Shown: one piece after another, positions 1 to 11,872 of the stretch
How positions within the stretch are numbered: position 1 is the first letter of the stretch
Layout: each line of letters begins with the position of its first letter
DNA from: Acidobacteriota bacterium
GTDB lineage: Bacteria > Acidobacteriota > Thermoanaerobaculia > Gp7-AA8
Length of the DNA stretch: 43,590 nt
Assembly: GCA_025463165.1 (NCBI GenBank)
Contig: JAOBAU010000175.1
Span: 1 to 43,590 of the forward strand
Direction: 5' to 3'
Translations under genes and position numbers: made by a program
Notes under the pieces: model-generated
What the model was told of the DNA's origin: nothing
Seen by the model: only the letters and a program-made list of their open reading frames with translations
The model's database searches: none

Positions 1-30
1 TTTTTCTCTCGATGGAAAGGGGATAAAGAA

Positions 31-2919
<2,889 letters not shown>

Positions 2920-2949
2920 GACGCAAGCTCATCGTAATGAACGAAACGA

Positions 2950-2973
2950 AAGGGCGGCCGCGAGGCCGCCCTT
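2950..2973. terminator. GC-rich hairpin between nrdJ and the convergent gene
   Basis: A perfect 10-bp stem (AAGGGCGGCC / GGCCGCCCTT) closes a GCGA loop, which fits the GNRA tetraloop pattern. It lies 30 bp after the nrdJ stop and includes the first two bases of the TTA that encodes the stop of the minus-strand gene. Read on the minus strand it is followed by a T-rich run (TCGTTTCGTT), so it most resembles an intrinsic terminator for the minus gene; on the plus strand there is no T-run. Confidence 0.65.
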
Positions 2974-3955
2974 ACCGTTCCAGCACGCTCGCCGGCGGCG
3001 GGAGCTCGTCAATCATCAGCACGTGTGCTTCGTGGTAGTCGAACACGAGGCGATGCGCTCCGTAGTCGGCGACGAGGAGCGGTTCTTCGATGTCCCAGCC
3101 GATGTTGAGCCAGTGCGCGGCGAGCTCGCGCGAGGTAGCGGCGCGAATGCGCGGTGTGGTGTCGCCGAGGTAGCGGTGCATGGCGTTGGCGAAAAGCGCG
3201 ATCTCCTTCTCGCCTTTCACGCGCAGTTGCGCGCGAGCTTTACCGCTGGCGGGATCGATGGCGCGCATCGCCGGGCTCTCGACTTTCGCGAGATCGGCGT
3301 CGTGTTGCACCGCGGCATAGAGAATGGGGCCGACGAAGATCATCGGATCATCGCCGTACAGGGAAAGCGTTCCGAAACGCTGCGCTCCGGAAAGCGTCGC
3401 GCGCAAATGCGCGGCGACATCGTTGAGCGTTTTGTCGGGACCCGGTTTGTACGTCACGTCCTTCGGGATGACGGCAGGACGGAATGGCGACGTCGCGACG
3501 CAGCGCAGTTCCGCGCTTCGCCAGAACTTCGCATCCGCAACGTCTCGCATCGTGTGCGTTTCCACGACGTGGAACGTGCCCCCGTTTTCCCATTGCGCCG
3601 CTTCCATGGCCGGTTCGAATGACACGTCGACAGGCGGCATCGTCGAGGTGAACGCGATGGTGAGCAGCGGCGCGGCGAACGGACCCTTTGTGCTCTTCTC
3701 GATCGTTGCGTCGATCGTGATGTCGGCGTTGAAAAGGTCGTCGCCGGTCTTCACGACCTTCAGTCCGTATCGAAGCTCGCGTAACTGCACCGCGTCGCCG
3801 CAACCGCTGACGCGGACCGGAACCGGCCGCTCATCAGTGTGCTTCATGTCGGCCGACAGCGGCGCTTCCGCCGGGAAATCACGCGAGATCGGCATGGTGA
3901 TCGACTGCGCGGTGGCAGTGGCGGCGAACAGCGCGACGGCGACGAGCATCTTCAT
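2972..3955 (-). CDS. Secreted protein of unknown function
   Basis: The 327-residue product starts with a short signal peptide (MKMLVAVALFAATATAQS), with likely cleavage around residue 16, so it should be exported. I recognise no domain. The mature part is mixed alpha/beta in composition with only two cysteines (C52 and C153), which could form a disulphide. The C-terminus contains a stretch reading DIEEPLLVADYGAHRLVFDYH. It converges on nrdJ across a hairpin and is divergent from the SRPBCC-DoxX gene, only 36 bp away. A GACAAT box lies about 6 nt upstream of the start and there is no Shine-Dalgarno. The reading frame is supported by its length, the signal peptide and codon use, not by homology. 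Confidence 0.8.
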   Translation of the reverse strand: MKMLVAVALFAATATAQSITMPISRDFPAEAPLSADMKHTDERPVPVRVSGCGDAVQLRELRYGLKVVKTGDDLFNADITIDATIEKSTKGPFAAPLLTIAFTSTMPPVDVSFEPAMEAAQWENGGTFHVVETHTMRDVADAKFWRSAELRCVATSPFRPAVIPKDVTYKPGPDKTLNDVAAHLRATLSGAQRFGTLSLYGDDPMIFVGPILYAAVQHDADLAKVESPAMRAIDPASGKARAQLRVKGEKEIALFANAMHRYLGDTTPRIRAATSRELAAHWLNIGWDIEEPLLVADYGAHRLVFDYHEAHVLMIDELPPPASVLER

Positions 3956-3979
3956 GACGGCATTGTCGCAGCGCCCAGT

Positions 3980-3985
3980 GATAAT
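3980..3985 (+). promoter_or_regulatory. Putative -10 box, leaderless start at 3992
   Basis: GATAAT (TGATAAT with the preceding T) ends 6 nt before the GTG start at 3992, and there is no Shine-Dalgarno between them. Transcription would begin at or next to the start codon. Confidence 0.5.
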
Positions 3986-3991
3986 CGCAGC

Positions 3992-4894
3992 GTGCCGATC
4001 TTCGTCGAGTCAATCATTCGCGTGCCGCTCGACGAGGTGTGGCGTGCGACGCAGGAGCCGCGGCTGCATCAGCGCTGGGATCTTCGCTTCAGTGAGATCG
4101 AATATCTGCCGAAGACATCCGACGACGCTCCGCAGCGTTTTCTCTATCGGACGCGAATCGGATTCGGACTCGACATCGCCGGCGAGGGGGAATCGGTCGG
4201 CGAGCGTTCGGCGGCGGATGGCAGTCGCACGTCGGTACTACGATTCTGGTCAGATGATGCGAAGTCGCTGATCGTCGAGGGCTCGGGCTTCTGGAAGTAC
4301 GAGCCGGTCGATGGCGGCGTGCGGTTCTTCACCGTCTACGACTACCGCACGCGTTTCGGAGTCGTGGGGCCCTTCATCGATCGGATCGTTTTTCGGCCGC
4401 TGATGGCTTGGGCGACGGCCTGGAGTTTCGATCGGCTGCGGCTCTGGCTCGAAGACGGCGTCACGCCGGAAACATCGCGGCGACTCGCGGCCGTGCATGC
4501 GATCGCGCGCGCGACTCTGGCGTTCAGCTGGATCTACCAGGGCCTTGTGCCGAAGCTGCTCGTCGCACATTCGGGTGAGCTCGCGCTGGCGACGGCGACG
4601 GTCGGTCCGCTGCTGGCGCTGCCGAGCGTGATCGGTGCGGCGATTCTCGAGATCGTGGTCGGAATCGCGCTGCTGTTCTTCACCCGTTCGCGCGCGCTCG
4701 TGCTCGCGTCGATGATCTTCGTCAGCGTGTTGACCATCGCCGGAATCGTCGCCACACCGCAAATCGCGACCGCGCCGTTCAACGCCGTGACGCTGACGAT
4801 CGCGATGCTCGCGTTGGCCGGCATCGTGTTGCAGACGATGGATGCAGTTCCATCGGCGGCGCGCACGCGCTGGAGCCCGTGGAGGAAACAGTGA
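3992..4894 (+). CDS. SRPBCC-DoxX fusion membrane protein
   Basis: This 300-residue protein has two parts. Residues 1 to about 145 look like an SRPBCC/polyketide-cyclase ligand-binding domain (VESIIRVPLDEVWRATQEP at the start, then the WDLRFSEIEYLP strand). Residues about 165-290 form four hydrophobic helices like the DoxX family. Substrate and reaction are unknown. The GTG at 3992 is chosen because the SRPBCC domain begins there and an AT-rich -10 box sits 6 nt upstream; the frame stays open upstream to 3839 but that part runs over the neighbouring gene. The stop overlaps the next start in GTGA, so the two genes are translationally coupled. A DoxX-like protein next to DUF4166 is a recurring bacterial pairing to my knowledge. 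Confidence 0.82.
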   Translation: MPIFVESIIRVPLDEVWRATQEPRLHQRWDLRFSEIEYLPKTSDDAPQRFLYRTRIGFGLDIAGEGESVGERSAADGSRTSVLRFWSDDAKSLIVEGSGFWKYEPVDGGVRFFTVYDYRTRFGVVGPFIDRIVFRPLMAWATAWSFDRLRLWLEDGVTPETSRRLAAVHAIARATLAFSWIYQGLVPKLLVAHSGELALATATVGPLLALPSVIGAAILEIVVGIALLFFTRSRALVLASMIFVSVLTIAGIVATPQIATAPFNAVTLTIAMLALAGIVLQTMDAVPSAARTRWSPWRKQ

Positions 4895-5568
4895 CGTCAA
4901 TCTACGAGCGCGCAATGGGTGCGGAGTTCGGGAAGCTGCATCCCGAGATTCGCAAGCGATTCGGTTTCTCGAGTGAGGACGGCGTCGCGTCGATCGGACG
5001 CGGCGTCATGGACGAGATCTGGCGCGGTCCGTTCTGGACGCTGCCGTTTCTCTACCTCGGCAGCGTGCGCCGAATCATGTTCCCGGAGTACGGCGCGAAC
5101 ATTCCGTTCACCATCGAGAACTACGCGTATCGCGATCGTTTCGATCGTGAAACCGTCACGTGGATTCGCCGCTTCAGCGGACGTAAGCCGCGCCGCTTCG
5201 ATGCCTACATGATCTTCAGCGAGCAACGCCAACGCATCGTCGACTACCTCGGCACCCATCAGCATCTCGCCGTCGATCTCGAGCTTCGCGCCGACGCGGA
5301 GGGAGCGTTGTGCCTTCGTTCGGCCGCGCAGCGATTTTACGAAGGACCGATCGCGTTCACGTTTCCGCTGCTCTTCTCCGGCGTCGCTGAAGTGCGCGAG
5401 TCATTCGACGAACGAGCGGGACGATTTCGCATCGAAGTGAAGGTCGTGAATCGGCAGTGGGGACCGCTCTTCGGCTATCGCGGCGCGTTTGATGTCGAAT
5501 ATCGAAACGTCGCCGCGGACGCGGTGCCGGAAGACGTTCGTCCGGTGCGCGAAGAGCGGCGCGAGTGA
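4891..5568 (+). CDS. DUF4166 domain protein
   Basis: The 225-residue protein has the DUF4166 signature: the LHPEIRKRFGF motif near residue 15, the FPEYGANIPFTIENYAYRDRFDRET segment and the C-terminal GPLFGYRGAFDVEY region. Its function is not known. It overlaps the SRPBCC-DoxX gene by 4 bp (GTGA) and GGAGG at 4881-4885 sits 5 nt before the GTG at 4891, which decides this start over the in-frame GTG at 4879. The arrangement points to a two-gene operon in which a membrane DoxX protein and this soluble partner act together. Its 3' end comes within 4 bp of the convergent propeller gene. Confidence 0.88.
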   Translation: MTSIYERAMGAEFGKLHPEIRKRFGFSSEDGVASIGRGVMDEIWRGPFWTLPFLYLGSVRRIMFPEYGANIPFTIENYAYRDRFDRETVTWIRRFSGRKPRRFDAYMIFSEQRQRIVDYLGTHQHLAVDLELRADAEGALCLRSAAQRFYEGPIAFTFPLLFSGVAEVRESFDERAGRFRIEVKVVNRQWGPLFGYRGAFDVEYRNVAADAVPEDVRPVREERRE

Positions 5569-5572
5569 GCGA

Positions 5573-7420
5573 TCACGGCCGCCCCGCGGCGCGCCGTTTC
5601 GCCGGAGCGGAGTTGAAGTTGAAGACGAACACGCCGCCGGAGCTGTCGCCGAGATAGAGCGTGCCGTCGGCGCCCATGGCAAAGAGCGAATGCGAGGGCG
5701 GCAGCCCCTGCGCCAATGACTGAAACGTCCTGCCGCCATCGCTGCTGCGCTTCACATCGTTGAAGACGTTCTCAATCACGACACCGGGCGCCGACGAATC
5801 GAAAAAGAGATCGCCGCGCACGCCGGAACGCAGCAGCCACGTCGCGCTACCGTCGGTCGACTCGAACGCCTGCGTGGGAGACCAGGCGAAAAGATGTCGC
5901 GAATCATATGGATCGACGGCGACTCCGACCGCATTCAAACCGGTGAGGCCGGTATTGGCCGCCGCCCACGTTGCGGCTCCGTCGACGCTCCTGAAAACTC
6001 CCGCTGGTCCGGCGGCATAGAGAGTCGAAGAGGAGCGCGGATCGACGGTCACGGAGTCCATTGAATCGGCTAATCCGTTGCTGCGTTTGGTCCACGCGTC
6101 ATCGCCGGTTTTCTTATAGACCGCGCCGTTCACGATTGCGTAGAGCGTTCCCGAGAGCTGCGGATCCGCGGCGATGAATTGAGGCGACACTCCCTGCGGC
6201 AGGCCTGCGCCGAAATCGAGCCACGTATTGGCGCCGTCAACGCTGCGTTGGACAGTGCCCGAGACCGCATAGAGCGTCGATGCATTGGCATCGATCGCGA
6301 TTTTCGTCGGCTGCAGTGTGGCCGAAAGAGACCACGTTCGGCCGCGATCGGTGCTTCGCGCCACTCCTGCCGGACCTGCCGCGTAGATCACCGCATCGTT
6401 ATGAGGATCGGCGGCAATGGATTGTGCAGAGAAAGATGTGAGTCCCGACTCGGATCGCACCGTTGTCGCGCCTCCGTCAGTACTTCGATCCACGTGTACG
6501 AAGGCGGCGGCGAGAAATGTCGATGCGTCGTGTGGATCGAACGCAACGGCGACCGCAACAGCATCGAGTAAGCCCGCGCCGCGGCGCCATGAACTGCCTC
6601 CGTCAGTCGAGATCATCGCGCCGTGGTTGGTCGCGGCCAGAATCGTTGTGCGCGTGCTCGGACTGACCTGCAATTCCAAACACGCCAGGTCGCTGTAGCC
6701 GGTTGTGAGCGGCGTCCACGATGCGGCGCCGTCGCTGCTCTTGAAGATCGTCGATGCGCCGGCGTAGAGCGTCGTGCCGTCGGATGGATCGACGGCGAGC
6801 GAGAACACCTGCGCGGCAGTGAGGCCGCTGTTCGACTGCACCCAGTGCGCACCGCCATCGGTCGTCTTGTAAATACCGGTCGCCGATGGGAAGGCCGCGT
6901 AAAGGATCGAGTCGTTGTGCGGGTCAAGCGCGATGCCTGTCGCAAGTCCCGCAGGGAGACCGCTGCCGCGGTTCTCGAACGTCGCGCCGCCGTCCGCCGA
7001 CCGCAGCAAACCGGTGATCGATACGCTGTAGACGATCTTTGGATTCTGCGCGCTGACCGCGAGATGAAACGAGCCGGCGCTTTGAATCATTTGCCACGTC
7101 ACGCCGCGATCGCTGCTCTTATAGAGCCCGAATGGCGAGGCGGCGAAGACGTTCGTCGAGTCGCTGCCGGCGATCGCGATGTCGAGGAAGATCGTGCCGA
7201 GGAGTGCGGGCGCCGCGTTCCAATGCCGTCCGCCGTCCGCACTTCGGAACAAACCATTGGTCGCGCCGGCATAGACAATCGATGAATCGTTCGGATCGAA
7301 GAGCAGACGCCTGACGTTGCCGCCGTCGGGACCGTTGATCGTCCACTGGCCGCTGCCGAAAACGGGCAACGCGAAAAGCAGAGAAAAGACGATGCCGCGA
7401 AGCGGCGCACGAAATTGCAT
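5573..7420 (-). CDS. Secreted Asp-box (BNR/YCF48-like) beta-propeller
   Basis: The 615-residue protein has a signal peptide (MQFRAPLRGIVFSLLFALPVFG) followed almost entirely by about twelve Asp-box repeats of the form S-x-D-x-G-x-x-W (SADGGRHW, SSDRGVTW, TTDGGAHW, STDGGSSW and so on), spaced roughly 40-50 residues apart. This is the architecture of VPS10/sortilin-like or YCF48-like propellers; no sialidase catalytic residues are evident. Such proteins are exported or on the cell surface and probably bind protein or glycan. The ATG at 7420 is preferred because GGAG lies 7 nt upstream; an ATG at 7435 would put five extra residues before the signal peptide. It ends in the sequence KRRAAGRP with no obvious sorting tag. 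Confidence 0.85.
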   Translation of the reverse strand: MQFRAPLRGIVFSLLFALPVFGSGQWTINGPDGGNVRRLLFDPNDSSIVYAGATNGLFRSADGGRHWNAAPALLGTIFLDIAIAGSDSTNVFAASPFGLYKSSDRGVTWQMIQSAGSFHLAVSAQNPKIVYSVSITGLLRSADGGATFENRGSGLPAGLATGIALDPHNDSILYAAFPSATGIYKTTDGGAHWVQSNSGLTAAQVFSLAVDPSDGTTLYAGASTIFKSSDGAASWTPLTTGYSDLACLELQVSPSTRTTILAATNHGAMISTDGGSSWRRGAGLLDAVAVAVAFDPHDASTFLAAAFVHVDRSTDGGATTVRSESGLTSFSAQSIAADPHNDAVIYAAGPAGVARSTDRGRTWSLSATLQPTKIAIDANASTLYAVSGTVQRSVDGANTWLDFGAGLPQGVSPQFIAADPQLSGTLYAIVNGAVYKKTGDDAWTKRSNGLADSMDSVTVDPRSSSTLYAAGPAGVFRSVDGAATWAAANTGLTGLNAVGVAVDPYDSRHLFAWSPTQAFESTDGSATWLLRSGVRGDLFFDSSAPGVVIENVFNDVKRSSDGGRTFQSLAQGLPPSHSLFAMGADGTLYLGDSSGGVFVFNFNSAPAKRRAAGRP

Positions 7421-7487
7421 AGTCTGCTCCGCCATGCATCTTAGTGACGGCTAAATAGTGTTCCGGCAACGTTCTCGAAACGGAACG

Positions 7488-10400
7488 TTAACGTCCGACG
7501 AATCCGCTCGCCACCGACACGCGTCGTCCCGCCAGCGCCGCGGCAACCTGCAGCGCACTGGTGTCGTCGAGCTCCGCGATCGGGCGGAGGCAATCGCCTT
7601 CCATCACGGAGACCGCGATGCCGTCGCGGAAGGCGATGCGCGTCGACGGAATGGCTCGGATTCGTTCCGCGGTCGTGAGGATGCCGATGAGGTTGAGCGG
7701 ATCGGCGGCGCTGATGACGACGAGCTGTCCATCGGGCGCGGTGCGGCGAATCTCGCGCAGCTTCTCGACGGCGTCCGGCAGCGCGAACTGTTCGCCCGAC
7801 ATGCCGGCGACGAAACGGCCGCCGCGAATCTCGCCGCGCGCTTCGAGCCGGCGATAGATACGCGCCAGCTCGCGCCACGGTGCGGCGTTCGGCTCGCGCG
7901 TGAGCAGGCGGCGGAAGATGACGCCGTAGCGTTGCAGCAGCACGCGCGCCTGCGCTTCGACGGCGGCATCGCGCGCGGTCGTTGATTCGTCGGTCAGCAG
8001 CGACCAGCGTCCGGAGAGATTCGTTCGCGCACGCTTGTCGACGAGACCGCGCAATCCGGCGAATCCATCGGATGCGATGAGGCCGGCGGAGACGAGCTCG
8101 CCGAGTGCGCGCTGCAGCTCTTCGTCGGCGATGCCGAGGTCGCGAGGAAAGGACGCGCCGCGCGTGCGGAGCGTTTCGATGATGCGCTTTGCAGTGTCAG
8201 AGAGCGTCGTTTCGAGATCGGCCGGTTCGCGCATGGCGCGCCATGACGGCGCGTGATCGCGAAGGAAGAGTGCGACCGGCGTGGCGCCGACCGGCGAGCC
8301 GCTCGTGGTCGCGGGCGAGAGCCGCGCCCAGCCGACTTCGCCGGCGAGACAGAGCGCGTCGAGCATCGATGCGTCGTAGCGATCCATGCGCAGCGGCAGC
8401 ACGGAACGTTCCCACGCGTTTGCGGCGAGCTCGAAGCCATCGAGCTTCGCGACGATTGACTGCAGTCCGTCGGTGCCTGACAAACGGGCGGATGGTGCAA
8501 CGTGTTGCCACGCGAAAAGGAAGCGGATGAAGTCGGCGGAGCCGACCGGCTCGATCTCGGCGCGCAGGCGATTGAGCGTATAGCGGTGGATGCGCGCGAG
8601 GAGCCGACGATCGCACCATTGCAGCGGTTTCAGTTTCACTGTGGAGGCGGCCGCTCCGGCCGCCACGGCGGGCGAAGCGCCCGCCGCCACAACATTCTCG
8701 AAATGCCCGCGCAACACTGCACCATCTGTTTCGAGTGCGATGAGCGCGGCTTCCGCGTCGCGTTCCGTGATGGCGAGCGATGTTGCAAGCGACTGCGCGG
8801 AGGTCGGTCCGATGAACGAGAGCCGTCCGCGCAGCAGTTCGACGATTGCTTCTTCGCGTGTCCAGACGCGCGTCATTCGCGAAGGTGGCGGTGCGATCGG
8901 CGGTATGACTTCGGGATGCACGGCGACGAACTCGGGGATTCGTTCGGCAGCGACGATCACGAGCCTTCTCCCTCCGGGAGAAGGTGCCCGAAGGGCGGAT
9001 GAGGGGCGGGTTAATGCGATGACGTTCGTGCCTGGCCCCTCACCCGGCGCTGGCGCGCCACCCTCTCCCGGAGGGAGAGGGATGAGGGCGGCGCGGTTGC
9101 GAGCGATTAGCGCTTCGAGAAACGGCGTCTCCACCTCCTCATCCGTGAGAAAGCCGAACGTCAGCAGCACGTCGTGGAGCTCGTCGGCGTCGCGCGGATC
9201 GGGACGCTCTTCGTCGCGAACTCTCTCGATCGCTGCGACGTCGAGTGCGCCGAGGCCATCGTTCGAGCTCGCGTCGCCGGCGCGGCGCGTCCAGACGGCC
9301 TGCGTGCGGCGCTCTTCGAGCGGCGCGTCGTCGAGGAATGCGTACGGCTTCGCGTTGAGGATGTCGTGCGCGAGTGGCGACGGCTCGGTGGTGTCGCGCG
9401 CGATGCAGCGAATCTCGCCGGCGTGAATGCGCGTCAGGATGGCGGCGAGCGATTCGAAATCCATCGCCTCTTCGAGGCAGTCGCGCACCGCCTGATTGAC
9501 GAGCGGATGGTCCGGTAGTTGACGATCGCCGGCGATGTTCTCGAAGCAGGCCGCGGCGTCGGGGAAGACGGCTGCCATCAGATCGTCGGCCATTGTTCGC
9601 TGCAGCTGCGGCGGGACTTTTCGGCCGCCGCGATTTCGCGGCACGGCGAGTGAGATGGTCGTGTTCCAGCGCCAGCGCGTCTGAAAGACCGGCGCGTCGA
9701 GGAACGCCTGCACGAGCACGTCGCGGCTGGTGGCCGGATGCAGATAGCGGAAGACGTCGGCGAGCGGGAACGAGTGCTGCGGTCCGAGCGAGAGGAGCAG
9801 CGCGTCTTCCGTCGCCGCCGCCTGCAGCTCGAAGTTGAACTGGCGGCAGAAACGTTTGCGCAGCGCCAGTCCCCAGGCCTTGTTGACGCGACTGCCGAAC
9901 GGCGCGTGCAGCACGAGCTGCATGCCGCCCGATTCGTCGAAGAAGCGTTCGAGGACGAGCGTTTCCTGCGTCGGGAGGACGCCGAGCGCGAGGCGCGATT
10001 CGGTCAGGTAGTTGACGATCTCCAGCGCCGCGTTTTCCGGGATGCCGGTTTCGGCGATGAGCCAGGCGACCGGATCGGTTTCTGTGAGCAGCTCGAAATC
10101 GGCGCGAAGTGCGCTCACCGCGAGCGACAGCTCATCGCTCCGCGCCGGCGCTTCGCCGAGCCAGAACGGGATCGTCGGCGGCGCGCCGTGCGCGTCGGCG
10201 ACGCGCACCACTCCACTGCCGACTTGCGTGATCAGCCACGAGGCATTGCCGAGCTGGAAGATGTCGCCGGCGTTGCTCTCGATTGCGAAGTCTTCGTTGA
10301 GCGTGCCGATGAACGTCTCTTCTCCTTCGAGAATGACGCGGTAGTCGGCGATCTCGGGGATGGCGCCGCCCGACGTGATGGCGAGCATGCGCGCGCCGCG

Positions 10401-11849
10401 GCGGCCTTTCACGCGCCCGTTCACTTCATCCCGATGGACGAGCGCGGCGCGGCGGCCGCGTTTGGTCGCGAAGCCGTCGGAGATCATGGTCAACACCTTG
10501 TCGAAATCGGCGCGCGCGAGGTTGCGATACGGCCACGCACGTCGAACGAGTGCGAAGAGCGTCTCTTCGTCGTAATCGCAGCAGGCCGATTCGGCGACGA
10601 GCTGCTGCGCGAGGACGTCGAGCGGCGCATCGTGCGTGACGATCCGATCGAGCTCGCCGCGACGAACCGCGCGCAGGAGCGCCGCGCATTCGACGAGGTC
10701 GTCGCGCGAGACCGGAAAGATGCGGCCTTTCGGCAAGCCGAAAACGGTGTGGCCGGAACGGCCAACGCGCTGCAGCAGCGTCGCGATGCGATGCGGCGAG
10801 CCGAGCTGGCAGACGAGATCGACGTGACCGATGTCGATGCCGAGCTCCAGCGACGCGGTGGCGACGAGCGCTTTCAGCTGACCGTTCTTCAGGCGTGATT
10901 CGGCGTTGAGGCGATTCTCTTTCGACAGGCTGCCGTGATGCGCGGTGACGGCGTCTTCGCCGAGGCGATCGGAGAGATGGCGAGCGACCCGCTCGGCCAT
11001 CCGGCGCGTGTTGACGAAGACGAGCGTGGTGCGGTGCTGTTCGATCAGCTCCGTGAGGCGGTTGTAATAGTCCTCCCACACCTCGTGCGACATGACCGTC
11101 TCGAGTTGCGAGAGCGGCGTCTCGAGTGTGAGATCCATGGCGCGGCGATGTCCTTCGTTGACGATTGCGCAATCGGAGGCGCCGCCGGTGAGATAGCGCG
11201 CGACCTCTTCGATCGGCTTCTGCGTTGCTGATAACCCGAGGCGGAGCAGCGGCTGTTCTGCCACCTCGGCGAGACGTTCGAGCGTCAGCGAAAGGTGCGC
11301 ACCGCGGCGCGTGCCGATGACGGCGTGAATCTCGTCGACGATGACGGTGCAAACGGTGCGCAGCATTTCGCGGCTGCGTTCGGCCGTGAGCAGGAGATAG
11401 AGCGATTCGGGTGTGGTGACGAGGATGTGCGGCGGCGTGCGGAGCATCGCGGCGCGCTCTGATGATGTGGTGTCGCCGGTCCTCACCGCGGCCGTGATTC
11501 GCGGCGCGACAACTCCCATCTCCTCCGCGACACGTCGAAGTCCGATGCGCGGCTCGGCGAGGTTCTTGTGGATGTCGGCGCTGAGTGCTTTCAACGGCGA
11601 GACGTAAATGACGCGCACTTCGTCAGGAAGAGGAGCGGTGAGTCCTTCCTGCAGCAGATCGTCGAGTGCGGTGAGGAATGCCGCGAGCGTTTTGCCTGAG
11701 CCGGTCGGCGCGGCGATGAGCGTGTGGCGTCGCTCGGCGATGGCCGCCCAACCCTGTTCCTGGGCGGCGGTCGGTTCACCGAGCGTTTCGTGGAACCAGC
11801 GTTTTGTTACGGGATGAAAACCAACCTGGGACATAGGGCTAACCGGCAT
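7488..11849 (-). CDS. lhr: Lhr-like DEAD/DEAH helicase with two repeat-derived inserts
   Basis: This 1453-residue superfamily 2 helicase of the Lhr (large helicase-related) type is expected to move 3'-5' on DNA and act in repair. Motif I is APTGSGKT (47-54), motif II DEIH (172-175), motif III SAT (207-209) and motif VI QRVGRSGH (360-367). Past the helicase core it has the Lhr winged-helix and C-terminal regions, including WCDRRLLARIHRYTLNRL and FLFAWQHVAP. Two stretches do not look like Lhr: about residues 923-962, rich in Pro/Gly, and about 1053-1070, rich in Ala. They coincide exactly with palindromic repeats at 8964-9081 and 8640-8691, both read through in frame. An alternative start is the ATG at 11834; a TATAGT box lies just 3 nt upstream of 11849, which slightly favours the shorter form. 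Confidence 0.95.
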   Translation of the reverse strand: MPVSPMSQVGFHPVTKRWFHETLGEPTAAQEQGWAAIAERRHTLIAAPTGSGKTLAAFLTALDDLLQEGLTAPLPDEVRVIYVSPLKALSADIHKNLAEPRIGLRRVAEEMGVVAPRITAAVRTGDTTSSERAAMLRTPPHILVTTPESLYLLLTAERSREMLRTVCTVIVDEIHAVIGTRRGAHLSLTLERLAEVAEQPLLRLGLSATQKPIEEVARYLTGGASDCAIVNEGHRRAMDLTLETPLSQLETVMSHEVWEDYYNRLTELIEQHRTTLVFVNTRRMAERVARHLSDRLGEDAVTAHHGSLSKENRLNAESRLKNGQLKALVATASLELGIDIGHVDLVCQLGSPHRIATLLQRVGRSGHTVFGLPKGRIFPVSRDDLVECAALLRAVRRGELDRIVTHDAPLDVLAQQLVAESACCDYDEETLFALVRRAWPYRNLARADFDKVLTMISDGFATKRGRRAALVHRDEVNGRVKGRRGARMLAITSGGAIPEIADYRVILEGEETFIGTLNEDFAIESNAGDIFQLGNASWLITQVGSGVVRVADAHGAPPTIPFWLGEAPARSDELSLAVSALRADFELLTETDPVAWLIAETGIPENAALEIVNYLTESRLALGVLPTQETLVLERFFDESGGMQLVLHAPFGSRVNKAWGLALRKRFCRQFNFELQAAATEDALLLSLGPQHSFPLADVFRYLHPATSRDVLVQAFLDAPVFQTRWRWNTTISLAVPRNRGGRKVPPQLQRTMADDLMAAVFPDAAACFENIAGDRQLPDHPLVNQAVRDCLEEAMDFESLAAILTRIHAGEIRCIARDTTEPSPLAHDILNAKPYAFLDDAPLEERRTQAVWTRRAGDASSNDGLGALDVAAIERVRDEERPDPRDADELHDVLLTFGFLTDEEVETPFLEALIARNRAALIPLPPGEGGAPAPGEGPGTNVIALTRPSSALRAPSPGGRRLVIVAAERIPEFVAVHPEVIPPIAPPPSRMTRVWTREEAIVELLRGRLSFIGPTSAQSLATSLAITERDAEAALIALETDGAVLRGHFENVVAAGASPAVAAGAAASTVKLKPLQWCDRRLLARIHRYTLNRLRAEIEPVGSADFIRFLFAWQHVAPSARLSGTDGLQSIVAKLDGFELAANAWERSVLPLRMDRYDASMLDALCLAGEVGWARLSPATTSGSPVGATPVALFLRDHAPSWRAMREPADLETTLSDTAKRIIETLRTRGASFPRDLGIADEELQRALGELVSAGLIASDGFAGLRGLVDKRARTNLSGRWSLLTDESTTARDAAVEAQARVLLQRYGVIFRRLLTREPNAAPWRELARIYRRLEARGEIRGGRFVAGMSGEQFALPDAVEKLREIRRTAPDGQLVVISAADPLNLIGILTTAERIRAIPSTRIAFRDGIAVSVMEGDCLRPIAELDDTSALQVAAALAGRRVSVASGFVGR
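8640..8691. repeat. Family B palindromic repeat, copy 1 (inside lhr)
   Basis: This 52-bp element has ends TGTGG and CCACA and contains two adjacent hairpins, GGCGGCCGCTCCGGCCGCC and GGCGGGCGAAGCGCCCGCC. By my alignment it matches the copy at 32407-32458 at 44 of 52 positions with no gaps. It lies in the lhr reading frame and encodes the Ala-rich stretch VAAGASPAVAAGAAAS just before the conserved WCDRRLLARIHR motif. The flanking bases are AC on both sides, a possible 2-bp duplication, which would make 54 bp and keep the frame. Confidence 0.85.
8964..9081. repeat. Family A palindromic repeat, copy 1 (inside lhr)
   Basis: This 118-bp unit consists of two head-to-head arms of about 45 bp. The outer ends are hairpins CCTTCTCCC-TCC-GGGAGAAGG and CCCTCTCC-CGGA-GGGAGAGGG, followed inward by a smaller hairpin and a GGATGAGGGGC / GCCCCTCACCC match. 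It is open in the lhr frame and encodes about 39 residues starting PLPPGEGGAPAPGEG and ending RAPSPGGRR. Flanks are ACGAG and ATGAG, a possible imperfect 5-bp duplication. Confidence 0.9.
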
Positions 11850-11872
11850 CGACTATATCGCAGCAGCGTGCG

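Noticed and set aside
8950-9095. A firm target-site duplication around the lhr repeat (ACGAG/ATGAG)
   Set aside because: It has one mismatch, the element's exact ends are uncertain by two bases, and the other two family A copies show no duplication. It is kept only as a hint.
9738-10898. A 386-codon plus-strand frame opposite lhr, and similar frames at 28179-29627 and 19984-22002
   Set aside because: These are antisense shadows of lhr, the cytochrome and the kinase; none has a motif or ribosome binding site.
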